Below, one piece after another: positions 1-7,447 of a stretch of 35,227 bases of DNA. The stretch lies in NCBI GenBank assembly GCA_963169915.1, contig CAUJEM010000050.1, positions 1 through 35,227 of the forward strand. Direction: 5' to 3'. Source of the DNA: Myxococcota bacterium. GTDB taxonomy: Bacteria; Myxococcota_A; Polyangia; Polyangiales; Polyangiaceae. The notes under the pieces are model-generated. The model made no database searches, was not told the DNA's origin, and saw only the letters and a program-made list of their open reading frames with translations. Position 1 is the first letter of the stretch, and the number at the start of each line of letters is the position of its first letter. A program made the position numbers and the translations under genes.

Positions 1-1
1 C

Positions 2-649
2 GCGCTCGGGGACTACCCCCAAGAGCCCGCGCCGGCCAGCGACCGCGCCTTCGACATCGCCGCCTCCCTCGACGCGCTGGACGAGCTCGAGCCCGTGGCC
101 TCCGCGCCGCAGCGCACGAGCTTCTCCTCCTCCGCCAGCGAGGTGGACGTGGACCAGGTGTTCGCGAAGTTCAAGGAGGGCGTGCGCGCGCAGGTCTCGG
201 AGTCCGACAGCGCCACTCATTATGATCTCGGCGTCGCGTACAAAGAGATGGGGCTCAGCAATGACGCCATCGCGGAGTTCGAGCTCGCCGCGCAAGACCC
301 AGCGCGTGAGTGCATGTGCTGGGCCATGGTGGGGATGATCCAGCTCGAGCTGGGGCAAGTCCAGAAGAGCATCGACGCCTACCTGCGGGGGCTGCAGGCC
401 GCGCAGAAGACCGTCGATCAAGAGATGAGCCTCTACTACGATCTCGGCGTCGCCCATGAGCTGAAGCAGGCGCCCCAAGAGGCCCTCTACTACTTCCAGA
501 AGATCGCGCGCCGCGATCCTGGGTACCGCGACGTGCGCCACCGGATCGCCGCGCTGGATCCTTCCGCAGCGCCGGCCAGCCAGACCACGCCCAACGCGAC
601 GGGCGACGACCTGGACGACGTCTTCGACGATCTCTTCGAGACGAAGTGA
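2..649 (+). CDS. TPR-repeat protein, 3' part only
   Basis: The reading frame is open from the left edge, so the true start and N-terminal part lie outside the window; 215 residues are visible. An acidic, low-complexity lead-in is followed by a block of helical TPR pairs: one around ATHYDLGVAYKEMGLSNDAI, a second around the MIQLELGQVQKSIDAYLRGL stretch, and a third around YYDLGVAHELKQAPQEALYY. The tail is Ala/Pro-rich and then acidic (DDLDDVFDDLFE). I recall this C-terminal TPR block from long delta-proteobacterial TPR proteins, where it acts as a protein-protein interaction module; that is family knowledge, not a search result. The specific partner cannot be deduced. The gene converges on fabZ with only 7 bases between stop codons, and both stops fall in one palindrome (TGAGC-GCG-GCTCA, 647-659). 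Confidence 0.85.
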   Translation, partial: ALGDYPQEPAPASDRAFDIAASLDALDELEPVASAPQRTSFSSSASEVDVDQVFAKFKEGVRAQVSESDSATHYDLGVAYKEMGLSNDAIAEFELAAQDPARECMCWAMVGMIQLELGQVQKSIDAYLRGLQAAQKTVDQEMSLYYDLGVAHELKQAPQEALYYFQKIARRDPGYRDVRHRIAALDPSAAPASQTTPNATGDDLDDVFDDLFETK

Positions 650-656
650 GCGCGGC

Positions 657-1118
657 TCAGCCGTGGCGGTCGATGACCGACGCGAGCAGCTCGCCCTGCG
701 CGCACAGGGTGCCCTCCACCGTGGCCTCCCCGCGGAACTTCCAGACGTTGGTGCGGTGCTGCATCACCTCGACGCACAGATCGAGCCGATCCCCCGGCGC
801 CACTCGGTGCCGGAACTTCACCTTCTCGAAGCCGAGGAAGTACAGCATGCTGCGCGTGGTGTCGAAGGGCTCGGAGGCGTAGGCCAGCAGGCCTCCGAGC
901 TGCGAGAGCGCCTCGATGACGAGCACGCCCGGCAGCACGGGCTGCCCAGGGAAATGCCCCTGGACCCAGGGCTCGTTGGCGCTCACGAGCTTGAAGCCCT
1001 GGATGCTCACGCGGGGCTCGAGCACCGTGACGCGGTCCACCATCACCAAGGGGTAGCGGTGCGGGAGCAGCTCCAAGATCTTGGGCAACTCCAACTGCAC
1101 ACGTCCGCCGCCGCTCAT
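657..1118 (-). CDS. fabZ: 3-hydroxyacyl-ACP dehydratase FabZ
   Basis: This 153-residue protein has the normal FabZ length and hot-dog fold signatures: LPHRYPLVMVDRV near residues 18-30 and the active-site region GHFPGQPVLPGVLVIEALSQ, with catalytic His55 and Glu69. FabZ dehydrates beta-hydroxyacyl-ACP in type II fatty acid synthesis in the cytoplasm and often competes with lipid A synthesis for 3-hydroxyacyl-ACP. It lies 42 bases downstream of the skp-like gene on the same strand. In many Gram-negatives the order is bamA-skp-lpxD-fabZ-lpxA; here lpxD is missing between the two, and the next gene downstream is an unrelated convergent one. There is no Shine-Dalgarno, but TAGGCT (minus strand, 1134-1129) sits 10 bases before the ATG, so a private leaderless promoter is possible. 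Confidence 0.93.
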   Translation of the reverse strand: MSGGGRVQLELPKILELLPHRYPLVMVDRVTVLEPRVSIQGFKLVSANEPWVQGHFPGQPVLPGVLVIEALSQLGGLLAYASEPFDTTRSMLYFLGFEKVKFRHRVAPGDRLDLCVEVMQHRTNVWKFRGEATVEGTLCAQGELLASVIDRHG

Positions 1119-1160
1119 CGCCGCCGAGAGCCTAGCACGCCCGCGCCGCGCGGCGGGGGC

Positions 1161-1736
1161 TCAGTTGCCCGGCTTGTCCTTGGGGGCCTTGTCTTCGCCG
1201 CCCCCCACGCTGCCCTGGTTGTAGGCCGTGATGATCCGATCGGTGAGATCCAGATCCGAGCGGACGTAGGGCGCGGCCTGCTTCTCGATGACGATGTCGA
1301 TGCCCTCGCTGGTCGCCAGGCGCCGGATGATCCCCATCACCTTCTGGTAGATGGGCTGCGTGAGCTGCCCCTGCTTTTTCTGCAGCTCTTTATTGTACTC
1401 CACGAACACGGCCTGCAAGGCCGCCATCTCTCGCTGCCACTTGTCCACGCGCGCCGCCATGGCCTGCTTGGAGAGCACGTTCTGCTGCTTTTCGATGTCC
1501 TCCTTCTCTTTTTGGAGGTCATTTTGCTTTTTATCCAGATCACGCTGGCGGTTGTCGAAGAGCTTCTTCAGCGTGGCCTGGGCGCGCAGCCCGTCCTCGG
1601 TGTCCATGATGGCGCGCTGCGTGTCCACCACGGCCAGCTTGCTGTCCGCGGCCCCCGCGGAGGTGGTCAGGGAGGTGGTCAAGAAGCCAGCGGTGAGCAG
1701 GCCGGCGAGGAGGTGGGGAGCGACGCGGAGGCGCAT
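1161..1736 (-). CDS. skp: Skp/OmpH-family periplasmic chaperone
   Basis: The 191-residue protein starts with a Sec signal peptide (Arg-rich start, hydrophobic core at about 8-24, likely cleavage after the SAGA/AA region near residue 29). The conserved OmpH opening LAVVDTQRAI follows, then a long charged coiled coil (about 52-130, with the QKEKEDIEKQQ type of composition), and a C-terminal part returning to the body (GIDIVIEKQAAPYV). Skp homologues form trimeric, tentacled holdases that carry unfolded outer-membrane proteins across the periplasm to the BAM complex. The charged Lys/Glu-rich coil makes this gene locally less GC-rich than its neighbours. It is upstream of fabZ in a two-gene minus-strand unit. 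Its promoter appears leaderless. Confidence 0.88.
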   Translation of the reverse strand: MRLRVAPHLLAGLLTAGFLTTSLTTSAGAADSKLAVVDTQRAIMDTEDGLRAQATLKKLFDNRQRDLDKKQNDLQKEKEDIEKQQNVLSKQAMAARVDKWQREMAALQAVFVEYNKELQKKQGQLTQPIYQKVMGIIRRLATSEGIDIVIEKQAAPYVRSDLDLTDRIITAYNQGSVGGGEDKAPKDKPGN

Positions 1737-1745
1737 GGATGCGGA

Positions 1746-1774
1746 GGCTTATCGCCGGGCCTGGGGAGGGTCAA
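1746..1774 (-). promoter_or_regulatory. Predicted promoter of skp, leaderless type
   Basis: On the minus strand TTGACC (1774-1769) and TAAGCC (1751-1746) are separated by exactly 17 bases. The -10 element ends only 9 bases before the skp ATG and no Shine-Dalgarno is present, so transcription should start at or next to the start codon. Confidence 0.5.
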
Positions 1775-1851
1775 GCCGACCGCTCGCCCCGCGCCGCGCC
1801 GCCCACGGGGGCCGAGACGCGGCGACCGGGGGGCTATGCTAGACCGCGCCC

Positions 1852-3753
1852 GTGACCCTCCTGAACGCCCACGGGCTCACCAAGGCCTATGGAGACAAGA
1901 CGGTCCTCGACGCGGTGAGCTTGAGCCTCGCCGAGGGGGAGCGGGTCGGGCTGGTCGGGGTCAACGGCAGCGGAAAGTCTACCCTCAGCCGGATCTTGGC
2001 CGGGGTGGAGGCGGCCGACGCGGGGGAGCTGCAGCGGCGCCGTGGCGTCAGCGTGGCCTACCTGTCCCAGCAGCCCGAGCTCGAGCCCGAGCTGAGCGCG
2101 CGCCAGCTCATCACCGAGGGGCTCCGGAGCTGGAGCGAGGCGCTGGCCCGCTACGAGGCCGCGAGCGCCAGCCTGGCGGCGGGGGAGGGGGGCGACGCGG
2201 CCCTGGAGGCCCAGGCCGCGGCGGCGCTGGAGGTGGAGCGGCTGGGGGGCTGGCAGCGCGACCACGAGGTGCAGGCGCTGCTGACCCACCTTTCCATCCC
2301 GCAGCCCGATGCGCCCGTCGCCGCGCTCTCGGGGGGCGAGCGGCGCCGCGTCGCGCTCGCACGCCTGCTCATCTCCCGGCCGGATCTGGCCCTGCTCGAC
2401 GAGCCGACCAATCACCTCGACGTCGAGACCATCACCTGGTTGGAAGAGTACCTGCTCGAGCAATACCCGGGCGCGCTGCTGCTGGTGACGCACGACCGCT
2501 ACCTGCTCGACCGCGTGGCGACGCGCACCCTCGAGCTCGAGCGCGGCAAGCTCTACGACTACGACGGCGGCTACGAGACCTTCCTCCAAGCCAAGGCCGA
2601 GCGGCTCGCCCACGAGGCGCGCACGGAGCAGAACCGACAGAACTTCCTGCGGCGGGAGCTCGAGTGGCTGCGGCGCCAGCCGAAGGCCCGCGGCACCAAG
2701 CAGAAGGCCCGCATCGAGCGGGCGCTCAGCGCGCAGGCCTCGGCGCCGCCCCCCAAGGAGCAGCACACCACCCTGAGCCTCGACGCCACGCGCGCCGGGA
2801 AGACCATCCTGGAGCTCCGCGACGTAGCGCTCCGCGTCGGCGAGCGGGCGCTCGTGAGCGGCGTGCACCTGCTGCTGACGCAAGGGGACCGCGTGGGCAT
2901 CGTCGGCCGCAACGGGACCGGCAAGACGACGCTGCTGCGCGCCATCGTCGGGCAGCTCGCGCCGGCCGCGGGGGAGATCGTCCGCGGCGCCAACACCAAG
3001 ATCGCCTATTTCGATCAAGAGCGCGGCGCGCTGAAGCTCGAGGAGAGCATCTACGACAACGTGGCCGCGGGCTCGCCGAAGGTCGAGCTCGGCGGCGAGG
3101 TGATGGACGTGCACCGCTACCTCGAGCGCTTCGCCTTCAGCCCTCACCAGCAGCGCCAGCCGGTCGGCTCGCTGTCCGGCGGCGAGCGGGCGCGCGTCGC
3201 GCTCGCCCGGCTCCTCAGGCAACCCGCCAACCTCGTCGTCTTCGATGAGCCCACCAACGACCTCGACGTCGCGACCCTGGGCTCCCTCGAAGATCTCCTG
3301 ACGAGCTTCGGTGGGACGGCCCTGGTCGTCACTCACGATCGCTGGTTTCTCGACCGCGTGGCGACCTCCATCCTGCACTTCGACGGCGCGGGAGCGGCCA
3401 CGCACTACCCCGGCAACCACGAGGCCTTCCTGCGCCTGCGCGCCGAGGCGGAGGCGGAACGGCACCGCCAGCTCCGCGCCCCGGCCCCCGAGCCCAAGGC
3501 CACCCGCCCCGCGGCGCTGCCCGCCGCGCCCGCGGGGCTCAACCGCAAGGAGCGCGTGGAGCTCGACGCGCTCCCGGAGCTGGTGGACGCGGCCGAGCAG
3601 CACCTCGCGGCGCTGGAGCTGCGGCTGGCGGCCCCGGACGCCTACGCCGCCGGCGGGGAGCACGTCCGGCGGCAGCTCCAGGAGGTGGAGGCCGCGCGCG
3701 CAGAGGTGGAGCGGCTGACCCGGCGCTGGGAGGCGCTCGAGGCCCGGCGCTGA
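1852..3753 (+). CDS. ABC-F family ATPase, Uup-like
   Basis: The 633-residue protein has two ABC ATPase domains on one chain and no membrane segments. Domain 1 has Walker A GVNGSGKS (36-43), signature LSGGERRR (159-166) and Walker B LALLDEPTNHLD (179-190). Domain 2 has GRNGTGKT (352-359), LSGGERAR (441-448) and LVVFDEPTNDLD (461-472). The interdomain linker (about 243-300, with QPKARGTKQKARIER) is typical of ABC-F proteins. A charged coiled-coil C-terminal domain (about 565-633) is the hallmark of Uup, which binds branched DNA and the ribosome. ABC-F proteins bind the ribosomal E site and modulate translation. The GTG at 1852 is chosen because residues directly after it begin the first ABC domain; TATGCT (1835-1840) ends 11 bases upstream with no Shine-Dalgarno. 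It is divergent from skp. Uup is preferred over EttA because of the C-terminal coil. Confidence 0.9.
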   Translation: MTLLNAHGLTKAYGDKTVLDAVSLSLAEGERVGLVGVNGSGKSTLSRILAGVEAADAGELQRRRGVSVAYLSQQPELEPELSARQLITEGLRSWSEALARYEAASASLAAGEGGDAALEAQAAAALEVERLGGWQRDHEVQALLTHLSIPQPDAPVAALSGGERRRVALARLLISRPDLALLDEPTNHLDVETITWLEEYLLEQYPGALLLVTHDRYLLDRVATRTLELERGKLYDYDGGYETFLQAKAERLAHEARTEQNRQNFLRRELEWLRRQPKARGTKQKARIERALSAQASAPPPKEQHTTLSLDATRAGKTILELRDVALRVGERALVSGVHLLLTQGDRVGIVGRNGTGKTTLLRAIVGQLAPAAGEIVRGANTKIAYFDQERGALKLEESIYDNVAAGSPKVELGGEVMDVHRYLERFAFSPHQQRQPVGSLSGGERARVALARLLRQPANLVVFDEPTNDLDVATLGSLEDLLTSFGGTALVVTHDRWFLDRVATSILHFDGAGAATHYPGNHEAFLRLRAEAEAERHRQLRAPAPEPKATRPAALPAAPAGLNRKERVELDALPELVDAAEQHLAALELRLAAPDAYAAGGEHVRRQLQEVEAARAEVERLTRRWEALEARR

Positions 3754-3770
3754 GGGCGCACCGGCCTCAG
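3750..3770. terminator. Small hairpin between convergent stops
   Basis: CTGAGG (3750-3755) and CCTCAG (3765-3770) form a 6-bp stem with a 9-base loop. The arms contain the stop codons of both convergent genes. There is no T-run on either side, so this is at best a weak bidirectional terminator. Confidence 0.3.
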
Positions 3771-5107
3771 ACCAGCACGACGTCCGTGGCGTCCGCGGCC
3801 TGCTCCGCCACCAGCCGGCTGGTCTCTTCGTCGCGGGCGACGGCGATCTCGTAGAGCCGAGCGAGCAGCGCCGGGTGCGCCTTGATGACCTCCAAGAAGC
3901 GCTCGTGCGGCAGGTGCAGCGTGACCGTCGGGAGCGTCGCGACGACGTCCGCATTGGACGGCCGGCGGAGCACCAAGGCCACCTCACCGACGACCTCCCC
4001 CACGCCCACGCTGGCGATCACGGTGGTGTCGCCCTCCTCACGGTGCACCACGCTGACCTCGCCGGAGGCGATGAGGTGCAGCCCGTCCGACGCGCGCCCT
4101 TGCTCGATGATGCGCTCTCCCACCTCGTAGAAGCGCGTCACGAAGTGCTCCACGAGCTTGGCGCGCTGCTCGGCCTCCACCGCGCACAAGATGGGGCTGG
4201 TGCGCACCAGGTTGTCCACCATGCGCCGGCGGCACTGGTCGGCGAACTCGCGCGCCACCTCCGGCGCGCGCTGCGCCACCTCGTCGAGCGCGGATTTGCT
4301 CGCGACGAGCAGCACGCTCGGGCGGCGCGTCTCGACGTGCGCGGCCCGCGGGGAGCGCGACAGGAGGCTCATCTCACCCAGCAGCGCGCCCGCGCCGAGG
4401 CGCGCGAGCTGCACCGGGGCCTCCCCACCGCCGACGTCGCGCAGCACCTCGAGCTCGCCCCGCCCCACGACGAAGCACTCCGAGCCGAGCTCGCCCTGGG
4501 TGATGAAGCGCTTGCCCGCGGGCAAGAGCTCCACCTGGAACACCTCGATGATGCCGCGCAGCGCCGCGCGGCTGAAGCTGGAGAACAAGGGCTGGCTGCC
4601 GACGCGGGGGCTCTGCTGGCGCGCCTCGTCCAGCGCGAGCGCTTGAACGACGGCGTCGACGACCCCGCTCGCCGCCGCGCGCAGCGCCGCGCCGGTGACC
4701 CCGAGCCCGAGCGGCTGGAGCGGGGTCGGCTGCGTGGGAAGCCGCGGGGGCTGGTGACGCTGCAAGCTCGCCGAGTCCCGATGAAAGACCTGAGCGACCT
4801 CGTCGAAGCGCGGGCCGGGGTCCACCCCGAGCCGCTCGAGCTCCCGCGCGGCGGCCACCGCCATGGGGAGGCTCCCCCCCTCGATGGCGCGCCGCGCGGA
4901 CACGTCGTAGGCGCTGAGCGCGAGCTGCCGCTCCCCCAGGGCGCCCAAGCAGCGCCCCAAGAGAAAGAGCCCCGTCGTGCCGCGTGGGTTGACGGTGAGC
5001 CACGGGACGAGCCAGCGGAGGGCCCCCTCGTGGTCTCCGAGCAGCACCCGTGACAGGGCGTGATCGATGGGGTGGTCCGACGGCGTAGGGGAAGCTTGAC
5101 CGCTCAT
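3767..5107 (-). CDS. TPR-like protein with two cyclic-nucleotide-binding domains
   Basis: The 446-residue soluble protein has an N-terminal helical, TPR-like region (about 12-95) and an Ala/Pro-rich linker (about 112-165). Two tandem CNB (CRP/PKA-type) domains follow at about 174-290 and 304-420. CNB1 has a near-canonical phosphate-binding cassette, GEMSLLSRSPRAAHV (244-258), including the Arg that holds the cyclic phosphate. CNB2 has GEVALVLRRPSNADV (374-388), where the RAA core is replaced by SNA, so it may not bind cNMP in the usual way. No helix-turn-helix, kinase or channel segment follows, so it looks like a cNMP-responsive scaffold rather than a transcription factor. It is 42 bases downstream of hrcA. 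TACTCT lies 9 bases before the ATG. A 13-base palindrome (5140-5152) overlaps the hrcA stop. Confidence 0.85.
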   Translation of the reverse strand: MSGQASPTPSDHPIDHALSRVLLGDHEGALRWLVPWLTVNPRGTTGLFLLGRCLGALGERQLALSAYDVSARRAIEGGSLPMAVAAARELERLGVDPGPRFDEVAQVFHRDSASLQRHQPPRLPTQPTPLQPLGLGVTGAALRAAASGVVDAVVQALALDEARQQSPRVGSQPLFSSFSRAALRGIIEVFQVELLPAGKRFITQGELGSECFVVGRGELEVLRDVGGGEAPVQLARLGAGALLGEMSLLSRSPRAAHVETRRPSVLLVASKSALDEVAQRAPEVAREFADQCRRRMVDNLVRTSPILCAVEAEQRAKLVEHFVTRFYEVGERIIEQGRASDGLHLIASGEVSVVHREEGDTTVIASVGVGEVVGEVALVLRRPSNADVVATLPTVTLHLPHERFLEVIKAHPALLARLYEIAVARDEETSRLVAEQAADATDVVLV

Positions 5108-5139
5108 CGCGGCGGGAGAGTACCACGAGGGCGTGAGCC

Positions 5140-5152
5140 TGACGTACCGTCA
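5140..5152. promoter_or_regulatory. Palindrome upstream of the cNMP-binding protein gene
   Basis: TGACG-TAC-CGTCA is a perfect 5-3-5 inverted repeat located 33-45 bases before the start codon at 5107 and overlapping the hrcA stop codon. It could be an operator near the -35 region, but this is inference from symmetry and position only. Confidence 0.25.
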
Positions 5153-6205
5153 ATCACCGCCGCGCGGCTCACGGCCGCGCGCCAGCGCCTGACTCATGGC
5201 CTCGGCGGTCGCCTCCACCAGCGGGACGACCGTGGAGTAGTCCATCCGCGTGGGCCCGATGATGCCCATCGCCCCGCCCGCGCGCCCCGCCTCCTGGGCG
5301 TAAGGGGCCGCGACCACCCCGATGGGCACTCCGGCGGCCACGGCGGTGTCGTTCCCCAAGAAGACCTGCACGTGCGCGCTGTCGAGCGTGCGGTCCAGCA
5401 GCACCACCAGTCGATCTCCGTCCTCCAGGATGCGCATGAGCTCCGCGCGCTGCCCGGCGTCTTGCAGGTCTTGATGTTCGAGCAGTCGCGCGCGCCCCTC
5501 GACGATGACCTCCGTGCCCGCCGAGGCGCCCTCGAGCGTGGCGCTGACGAGCGTCGTCCCGAGCCCATGCAGGGCGGCCAGCTCGTCGCGGCGCTCCTCC
5601 ATCAAGCCGCTGAGGTGACGGCGCAGCTCCGCCAAGGTCCGGCCCTCCACGCTCTGCTCGAGCAGCTGGTGGAGCCGCTCGAGCTCGACGGGGTCGAGCG
5701 GGTGCTCGACGGCGATGAAGCGGTTCTCCACGGTGCCGTCGCTCATCACGAGCACGCTCAGCAGCTCGTGCGGGCGGGTCGGGATGAACCGCAGCTTGAG
5801 CAGGGTGCGCGACTCCACGCGCGGCCGCACCAGGACCGCCGCCGCTCCCGTCAGCTCGCTCAGCAGCTTGCCGGCCTCCCGCACCAGATCCACCCCGGGG
5901 CGCAGCTCGATGAAGCGCTCCTGGATCCGCGCGCTGTCGTTCGAAGAGAGCTGGCGCACCTTCATGAGCGCGTCGATGAAGAGTCGATACGCCAGCTCCG
6001 TCGGGACCCGCCCCGCAGAGGTGTGCGGCTGGGACAAGAAGCCCTGCTCCTCCAGCTCCGCCAGCACGGCGCGGATGGTCGCCGCGCTGACCTCGAGATC
6101 GTACTTCCGGGCCAGGGTAGCGCTGCCGATGGGCTCGCCCGTCGCGATGTACTCGGTCACCACCGCGTAGAGCACGGCACGGGCACGCCGGTGGAGCTGG
6201 GTCAC
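5150..6205 (-). CDS. hrcA: Heat-inducible transcription repressor HrcA
   Basis: HrcA represses groE and dnaK operons by binding CIRCE elements and needs GroEL to fold. The N-terminal winged helix is clear (RARAVLYAVVTEYIATGEPI, then SAATIRAVLAELEEQGFL and QPHTSAGRVPTELAYRLFID). It is followed by the GAF-like HrcA core and the C-terminal segment with GIIGPTRMDYSTVVPLV. I place the start at GTG 6205 (351 residues, the usual HrcA length) rather than further upstream, because the family begins only a few residues before RARAVL. TTGACG-N17-TTAGTC lies directly upstream, ending 6 bases before this GTG. The extra 26 upstream codons are low-complexity Ala/Arg. No grpE, dnaK or dnaJ is adjacent and no CIRCE element is seen, so its targets are elsewhere in the genome. 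Confidence 0.95.
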   Translation of the reverse strand: MTQLHRRARAVLYAVVTEYIATGEPIGSATLARKYDLEVSAATIRAVLAELEEQGFLSQPHTSAGRVPTELAYRLFIDALMKVRQLSSNDSARIQERFIELRPGVDLVREAGKLLSELTGAAAVLVRPRVESRTLLKLRFIPTRPHELLSVLVMSDGTVENRFIAVEHPLDPVELERLHQLLEQSVEGRTLAELRRHLSGLMEERRDELAALHGLGTTLVSATLEGASAGTEVIVEGRARLLEHQDLQDAGQRAELMRILEDGDRLVVLLDRTLDSAHVQVFLGNDTAVAAGVPIGVVAAPYAQEAGRAGGAMGIIGPTRMDYSTVVPLVEATAEAMSQALARGREPRGGD

Positions 6206-6211
6206 CCGGCT

Positions 6212-6240
6212 GACTAAACCCGGCCGCAGCGGTGCGTCAA
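6212..6240 (-). promoter_or_regulatory. Predicted hrcA promoter, leaderless type
   Basis: On the minus strand TTGACG (6240-6235), a 17-base spacer and TTAGTC (6217-6212) precede the GTG start at 6205 by only 6 bases. No Shine-Dalgarno is present. The -10 match is imperfect. Confidence 0.4.
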
Positions 6241-6339
6241 AATGGGCGCGCGCCCCCCGGGAGGCCGCAGCAGCGGCCGCCACCCGGGGCGCCCCCCCGG
6301 CGCGGGGGCCCCGCCCAGCGAGGAGACCTGGCGAATTCC

Positions 6340-6368
6340 TTGACTATCTGCCGTAGCCCCCGGATGAT
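6340..6368 (+). promoter_or_regulatory. Predicted promoter of the receiver-domain gene
   Basis: TTGACT (6340-6345), 17 bases, GATGAT (6363-6368). A start near 6375 would give a leader of about 40 bases containing the strong Shine-Dalgarno GGAGGA (6403-6408). This argues against the in-frame ATG at 6364, which lies inside the -10 box. Confidence 0.45.
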
Positions 6369-6414
6369 CAGCCCCCGCCCGCCCCCCGGACCGGTCTTCG
6401 TTGGAGGATATCTC

Positions 6415-7344
6415 GTGAGCACCACGCTGTTGGCCGTCGATGACAGCAAGACCATGCGCAAGGTGCTGGAGATCACCTTCGCTGGCGACACCTACAGGAC
6501 CGTGTTCGCGGACAGCGCCGCCGCGGCGCGTCCCCTGCTCGGCGCCGAGCGGCCCGCGCTCGTCATCATCGACGCGAACCTCCCCGCGGGGAGCGGCTAC
6601 GAGCTGTGCCAAGAGATCAAGGGGCAGCACCCCAGCACGCTGGTGCTGATGCTCGCCAACAAGCAGCAGCCCTACAACGCCGCTCGCGGGGCCGCTGACG
6701 ACCACACGGACAAGCCGTTCGACACGCAGCAGCTGCTCGACCGCGTCGCGGCCCTCCTCAAGAACGGGCCGCGCGTCGCTGCGCCGGCCGCGCCGGCGCC
6801 CGTCGCACCGTCTCCGGCGGCCCCCCCGGTGCGCCCGCTGGCGCCGGCAGCCACGGGCCTCACCCCGGGAGCGCCTCCGGCGTCCGCGCGGCCCCGCACG
6901 GCCACGCTCGCTTATGGCGCCGCGTCCCCGGCGGCCCCCGGCAGCGTCCGCGCCGGGAGCCCCTCCGCGGTCCCCACCGGAGGCACGCTCACCGGCCAAC
7001 CCGCCGTCAGCCCGCCGCCGAAGCCCGTCGCCCCCGCGGCGCGGCCCCCGATCGCGCCGGCGCCGGCTCCTGGCCCCGCCCCTGCTCCGGTCGCCGCGCC
7101 ACGTCCTGCGGCGCCGGCGGCCGCTCCTGCTCCCAGCCCAGCGCCGGCCCCCGCGGCGCCCGTCGCCGCGGCCGTCAGCGCCAAGCTGGAGGGGCAGCTC
7201 GGTGGGCTCGGGCTCACCGCCGAGCAGGTCGGCGCCGTGCTGGCCCTCTCGCAGAGCGTCGTCGAGCAGGTCGTGTGGGAGGTGGTCCCGGTGCTGGCGG
7301 AGACCATCATCCGTGAAGAAATCAAGCGCCTGACCGCCGACTGA
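6415..7344 (+). CDS. Receiver-domain protein with Pro/Ala linker and conserved C-terminal helix
   Basis: The 309-residue protein has a response-regulator receiver domain at about 3-117. It has the acidic pair D9-D10, phospho-acceptor D53 (VIIDANLP) and K100 in the KPF turn. The switch Thr/Ser is Ala81 (LMLANK), so signal transmission may be altered. A roughly 130-residue linker of almost pure Pro/Ala/Val follows, then a conserved C-terminal segment (about 253-309) ending in a helix around VEQVVWEVVPVLAETIIREE. There is no DNA-binding or enzymatic output domain. I recall this tail from other delta-proteobacterial single-domain regulators with Pro-rich spacers, and the architecture resembles polarity or motility regulators such as RomR. 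The tail also recalls the C-terminal oligomerisation helices of PopZ, but only loosely. GTG 6415 is chosen because GGAGGA lies 6 bases upstream. It is divergent from hrcA. Confidence 0.85.
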   Translation: MSTTLLAVDDSKTMRKVLEITFAGDTYRTVFADSAAAARPLLGAERPALVIIDANLPAGSGYELCQEIKGQHPSTLVLMLANKQQPYNAARGAADDHTDKPFDTQQLLDRVAALLKNGPRVAAPAAPAPVAPSPAAPPVRPLAPAATGLTPGAPPASARPRTATLAYGAASPAAPGSVRAGSPSAVPTGGTLTGQPAVSPPPKPVAPAARPPIAPAPAPGPAPAPVAAPRPAAPAAAPAPSPAPAPAAPVAAAVSAKLEGQLGGLGLTAEQVGAVLALSQSVVEQVVWEVVPVLAETIIREEIKRLTAD

Positions 7345-7447
7345 GCGGCGCTCGGCGTGGCGGGCCTGGCGCGCGGGCCGCGCTCGCTCCCACGCCTGCC
7401 ACGGTGGGCGAGACGGGCACCCCATCTAGGGTTAGCGTTCGCTCCCC

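Noticed and set aside
663..3248. Long plus-strand frame of 861 codons spanning fabZ, skp and the ABC-F gene
   Set aside because: Low-complexity Arg/Ala/Gly translation opposite or out of frame with three well-supported genes; a typical GC-rich shadow.
6364..6366. ATG start for the receiver-domain gene
   Set aside because: It lies inside the predicted -10 box and has no ribosome site; GTG 6415 has GGAGGA at proper spacing.
6206..6414. CIRCE element for hrcA autoregulation
   Set aside because: No TTAGCACTC-N9-GAGTGCTAA or near match in the hrcA upstream region or elsewhere in the window.
7345..7447. T-box leader before valS
   Set aside because: The gap is only 103 bases and shows no T-box sequence or long stem; the predicted leader is only a few bases.
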